A DNA stretch of 64,000 nucleotides from Planctomycetota bacterium (GTDB taxonomy: Bacteria > Planctomycetota > UBA8742 > UBA2392). This document shows, piece after piece, positions 60,843 through 64,000 of this stretch. The stretch is from positions 1,860,001 through 1,924,000 of the forward strand of contig JADJRK010000001.1 of assembly GCA_016712285.1 (NCBI GenBank). Direction: 5' to 3'. The position numbers were made by a program, and so were the translations under genes. The number at the start of each line of letters is the position of its first letter. Positions within the stretch are counted from its first letter, which is position 1. The notes beneath the pieces are model-generated. The model was not told the origin of the DNA. It worked only from the letters and a program-made list of their open reading frames with translations, and made no database searches.

Positions 60843-63410
60843 TTGAGCATTCTTCGCTACCTCCCATGCGCCCTGCTGCTCGCCTGCCTGACGGTGTTTT
60901 CAGTTGCCGCTGAAGACTCGACCAAGGCGCCACCCATTGACCCGGACGAACTCAAGGCGGCCCGGGCCCTCACGGACACTCTCACGCCGCAGGAAAAGGC
61001 GCTGTACAACGCGCTTCGCTACCTGCTGCGCCCCGAATTCGAGGAAGAGTTGTTCAAGGGCAGGCGCTACCGGCCGGCGGCGTTGAAGCCATTCGAAGTC
61101 GCTACCACCGAACCCTTCTCCGACGTTGAGGCCCTGCGCCTGTGGCTCGTGCTCGAAAGCGGCATGCCGCTCACCGCCGCCGCCGATAGCCACCTGCGCC
61201 GCATGATGGACACGCAGGTTTCGACAGCCGGCAACCTGCTGGGCCCGGCGGCGATCCAGGCGCTGATCTGCCGCGCGGCACTGCTGCGTGGCGACGCCCG
61301 TTCGCCGGAAGCGTTGAAAGAGCGCGCGGAAAAGATCTACAAAGCCGCCCAAGAGACAAAGGCGGCGACGGCGACCAACTCGCCTTTCATTAACCGGGAC
61401 ACTGCCCACGCCAACTGGTTTGCGAACCAAATGTGGCGCGCAGTCATCCTGCGCTGCGCCAACGACTCGGGCGTGAAGGTGGACACGTCACTATGGGAAA
61501 CCGACCTGCGCGCGCTGTGCAAATCATGGGAGCGCAAAGGCGGCTGGACCACCAACCCCCGGTATGAACAGTTCACGCAGACCCAGCACACCAACCAGAT
61601 GGGCATGATGGCCCTGAGCCTGGCGCTGAACGCGCCCGAAGGCCTGCTGTCGAAGTCCATCCAGAGCACCCTGACCAAACAACTGAAGACCGTCACCTCC
61701 AAGCTGGAAGAGTGGGCTGAGCAGTGGGAGCGCCTTGAACCACGCGGCGCCGGCCTGTTGTTCCTCTGGGGCCTGCACAATGACATGACCACGGCCCGCA
61801 CCAGCATGGACGTTTGGCGCCACGACTGCCTGACACGCTCAACTGCCAAGGCAGACCTGCGCGGCGCGTTCGTCGGACGCAGCAACCTGCTCAACGACCT
61901 GGGGTTGGGGGCACGCATCACCAAACGCGATGAAATCGAAAGCGCCGAGACTGCCCTGGCCGCGGTCGCGCTGTGCGGCGGGCTGCTGCGTAGCGGCAAC
62001 GGACCGATGTCTGCGCACACACTGGCATCCATCGGCCGCTATTTGCACGCGTTTGCCCTCGTGCACGCCAGCCAGGAACGCGAAGACGGCGGTAGCTTTA
62101 ATGACCGGGTCGCCTTTGCCATCGAAGACGGCTGCGCATTCCTTGAAACCCGACTTACCGACGACGGCGGTTTCAGCGGCGTGAATGAGCGTCAGCCCGG
62201 GAACACCGGGGTCTGCCTGCTGGCGCTGCTGCACGGCCGTTACGCGCGGGATTCTGAGGTCATTACCCGCGGCTTTGACAAACTCACCACCCAGTGCGAG
62301 GCAATGTCGCAGAACGGTGTCGGGACATACAACGCCGGCTTGATCCTGATGGCCTACCAGAAACTGTACGAGCCGGAAATGCGTGAAGCGGGCATGTTCA
62401 GCGCGAACACGCCAAAAGAGTTCGAAGCGGCCCGCGCCAAAATTCGCAAGCTGGTCAAGCGCGACCACATGGCGGTGATTGACGCGATCATCGGCCAGCT
62501 AGATGGCTCGCGCGGGGCGCAGGGTGGTTGGGGGTACAATCCCATCCAGAGGATGACCCACAGCGATAACTCCTGCACGCAGTTCGCCGTGTTGGCCTAC
62601 CAGGCCGGCAGCACGCTCGGCGCCAAGGTTTCGGCCACGACCTTCAAGAACGAGGCGCAGCGGCTGATCGACACCTACGCCGAGGTGCAGGGCGCGCCTG
62701 CCGTCGAGTACCAGTACACCAGCGAGGGCGTTGGCCGTACCGCCGTGGTGCACAAGGGAAAAATCACCGCAGGCGGCTGGTCGTACAGCATCACCCGCGG
62801 CGGCGACACGATGCAGTTCACGGCGGCGGGCATCGGCAGCCTGGCGATCTGCCTGGACGAGCTGAAGTCGCGAGACGCGCTGGACCAGAAGTTTGAGTTT
62901 GAAATCGCCCGGCACATCCACGGCGCGCAGTTGCGCCTTGCAGCCACGTACTACACGCCGGAAATGCTGACGCAGGGTGGCGGGCAGCTGATGAGAACCT
63001 CGGGCGACGGCATCGGCACCTATTACAACCTTTACTCGGTCGAACGCGGGTGCGAACTTGCCGGCCTGCGCAAGCTCAGCAACGGTCTGGACTGGTACAT
63101 GATCGGCGCAGAGGCGCTGATTGAGGCACAGAACCTCGACGGCAGCTGGACGGATGGCCGGGGCATCATGCGGGGCATGGAAGGAGCACCCAACCTGATC
63201 AACTGCGCCTGGGCAATCCTTTTCCTGAAGCGCGCGGCACCGCCGGTGTTCACCGACCACGTTCGCCGCGACCGCAACAAAGAAGAAGACACCAAAGAGC
63301 CGGACAAGCCAAGCAGCCCGATCACGCCCGGCCCCGACGAAAAGAAGCAATCCAAGGAAAAGGAAGCGAAAGAAAAGCCACCAGAGAGGAAGGTCGAAGG
63401 CGAAGAATAG
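60843..63410 (+). CDS. Secreted alpha/alpha-toroid (prenyltransferase/squalene oxidase-like) protein
   Basis: The start at TTG 60843 is chosen because GGAG lies 7 nt upstream and an intact signal peptide (LRYLPCALLLACLTVFSVAA) begins at once; ATG 60804 would give a 13-residue extension. Repeated helical segments with Gly/Trp-rich turns (GGWTTNPRYEQF, GGWGYNPIQRMTHSDNS, DDGGFSGVNERQPGNTG, AGGWSYSITRGGD, LDGSWTDG) give the alpha/alpha-toroid fold of squalene cyclase and prenyltransferase relatives. No DXDD cyclase motif is visible, so catalysis is doubtful. A basic/acidic tail (EEDTKEPDKPS) ends the protein. Secreted, possibly a polymer-binding or processing protein. 855 residues. Confidence 0.7.
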   Translation: MSILRYLPCALLLACLTVFSVAAEDSTKAPPIDPDELKAARALTDTLTPQEKALYNALRYLLRPEFEEELFKGRRYRPAALKPFEVATTEPFSDVEALRLWLVLESGMPLTAAADSHLRRMMDTQVSTAGNLLGPAAIQALICRAALLRGDARSPEALKERAEKIYKAAQETKAATATNSPFINRDTAHANWFANQMWRAVILRCANDSGVKVDTSLWETDLRALCKSWERKGGWTTNPRYEQFTQTQHTNQMGMMALSLALNAPEGLLSKSIQSTLTKQLKTVTSKLEEWAEQWERLEPRGAGLLFLWGLHNDMTTARTSMDVWRHDCLTRSTAKADLRGAFVGRSNLLNDLGLGARITKRDEIESAETALAAVALCGGLLRSGNGPMSAHTLASIGRYLHAFALVHASQEREDGGSFNDRVAFAIEDGCAFLETRLTDDGGFSGVNERQPGNTGVCLLALLHGRYARDSEVITRGFDKLTTQCEAMSQNGVGTYNAGLILMAYQKLYEPEMREAGMFSANTPKEFEAARAKIRKLVKRDHMAVIDAIIGQLDGSRGAQGGWGYNPIQRMTHSDNSCTQFAVLAYQAGSTLGAKVSATTFKNEAQRLIDTYAEVQGAPAVEYQYTSEGVGRTAVVHKGKITAGGWSYSITRGGDTMQFTAAGIGSLAICLDELKSRDALDQKFEFEIARHIHGAQLRLAATYYTPEMLTQGGGQLMRTSGDGIGTYYNLYSVERGCELAGLRKLSNGLDWYMIGAEALIEAQNLDGSWTDGRGIMRGMEGAPNLINCAWAILFLKRAAPPVFTDHVRRDRNKEEDTKEPDKPSSPITPGPDEKKQSKEKEAKEKPPERKVEGEE

Positions 63411-63487
63411 GCGCCAACGGGCGCGCAAAGTCGCTTGTTGCCGATGTGCAAATGCTTGCAGAATTGCATTGCGGCCCTGCATGACCG

Positions 63488-63506
63488 GGCACACTTTTGG
63501 TGTGCC
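63488..63506 (+). terminator. Intrinsic terminator after the toroid protein gene
   Basis: GGCACAC, loop TTTTG and GTGTGCC form a 7-bp stem followed by TTTGTTGCTTTCTT. It lies 78 nt after the stop codon and before the last gene, a good candidate for a rho-independent terminator. Confidence 0.7.
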
Positions 63507-63697
63507 TTTGTTGCTTTCTTGCTAAACTCCTCGTTCGGGTGGCAGATCAGAGAATCCGCCCGTCAACACCTTGGCGAAATTCGTATTAACCTCTTGCAGT
63601 TGCTTGGAACTCCGTAGCTAGGATTTACGTCTCCAGTCAAACGAATTCTCATCCGGTGTGGTTGCTGTTTCGGCGCTTGCGCCCCAGGGGATACACA

Positions 63698-64000
63698 ATG
63701 GGCTACTCCTTTTCGAAGAGGGCACTTCTCGTTCCCGCGGTCCTTTGCGGCTTGGCACTGTTCAGCACGAACTATCAGGGAACAGACGTCGAAGTCAGCC
63801 CTGCGCCGGTTGTGAACGTGGCAATCGACGACGCCGACCTTGAGCAGCCAAGGCTCGCGCCAATCCCTGATTTTGACCCCACCCGCGTGTTGCTTGACAT
63901 GGGCGGCAATGGCTCAGGCATTCAGCCATTGCAGGGCCCCGGCATGCAGCCGCCGGGCTGGAAACCTGACCCGCCGCTGGACCTGACAGGGCAGATGCCG
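63698..64000 (+). CDS. Secreted protein, N-terminal part (3' truncated by window)
   Basis: Starting at ATG 63698 the frame is open to the last base (101 codons); AGGGG lies 8 nt upstream. The start MGYSFSKRALLVPAVLCGLALFS is a signal peptide. The mature part begins STNYQGTDVEVSPAPVVNVAIDD and continues in a Pro/Gly-rich, low-complexity segment (MGGNGSGIQPLQGPGMQPPGW). The gene has no stop codon within the window, so its length and function are unknown. The Pro/Gly-rich stretch suggests a linker or disordered N-terminal part of a larger surface protein. Confidence 0.65.
   Translation, partial: MGYSFSKRALLVPAVLCGLALFSTNYQGTDVEVSPAPVVNVAIDDADLEQPRLAPIPDFDPTRVLLDMGGNGSGIQPLQGPGMQPPGWKPDPPLDLTGQMP

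Overview
The window is a GC-rich bacterial chromosome segment, most likely from a Planctomycetota-type genome or a related deep lineage. Pointers are two Hanks-type Ser/Thr kinases with unusual accessory domains, a long secreted GEVED/Ig protein with a Cys-containing C-terminal sorting tail, an alpha/alpha-toroid prenyltransferase-like secreted protein, many small solitary lipoproteins, several TTG starts and loose gene organisation. I see no rRNA, tRNA or CRISPR array. The placement is an inference from gene content.

Layout. 1-5 kb: the 3' end of a Na/phosphate cotransporter with PhoU domain, an anti-anti-sigma (STAS) protein, a lipoprotein plus monohaem cytochrome pair, and a small protein translationally coupled to a Ser/Thr kinase. 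5-8.2 kb: an array of hairpins, a DUF4258-type protein, RNase III, a membrane protein, and an SRAP (YedK/HMCES-type) protein whose catalytic Cys2 is replaced by Pro. 8.2-13.7 kb: a large secreted cell-surface protein, a TTG-started HTH regulator and a Fur-family regulator. 13.8-20.7 kb: a complete caa3-type terminal oxidase module, with a haem A synthase/haem O synthase fusion divergent from sco-coxB-coxA-coxC-ctaF. 20.7-28.6 kb: a HerA-like ATPase, a 1555-residue kinase with TPR and PDZ regions, and an EEP-family hydrolase.

28.7-39.5 kb: pyruvate phosphate dikinase, queA, a glycine C-acetyltransferase, a frameshifted REP-associated transposase inside a 65-bp inverted repeat, gltX, and an unusual HU-like/receiver/RsbW-like regulator next to a MshEN-domain protein. 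39.7-48.5 kb: a coiled-coil membrane protein, GspE/PilB- and PilT-like ATPases with an ECF sigma factor, a glycosyltransferase, mscL, a diguanylate cyclase and a peroxiredoxin. 48.5-64 kb: a secreted protein, a HEAT lipoprotein, a GT87-like membrane protein overlapping carA, ETF-quinone oxidoreductase, glycerate kinase, a small wHTH/membrane cluster, a BshC-like protein, and two secreted proteins, the last cut by the window end.

Themes: respiration (caa3 oxidase with its own haem and copper assembly factors, ETF-QO), signalling by kinases and partner switching (STAS, HATPase, ECF sigma) and by cyclic di-GMP (GGDEF enzyme, MshEN modules), and non-coding repeat elements built from short hairpins or from exact 7- or 8-nt iterations in intergenic gaps. 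The strongest leads for something undescribed are the Pro2 SRAP protein, the HU-like/REC/HATPase regulator and the iterated intergenic elements.
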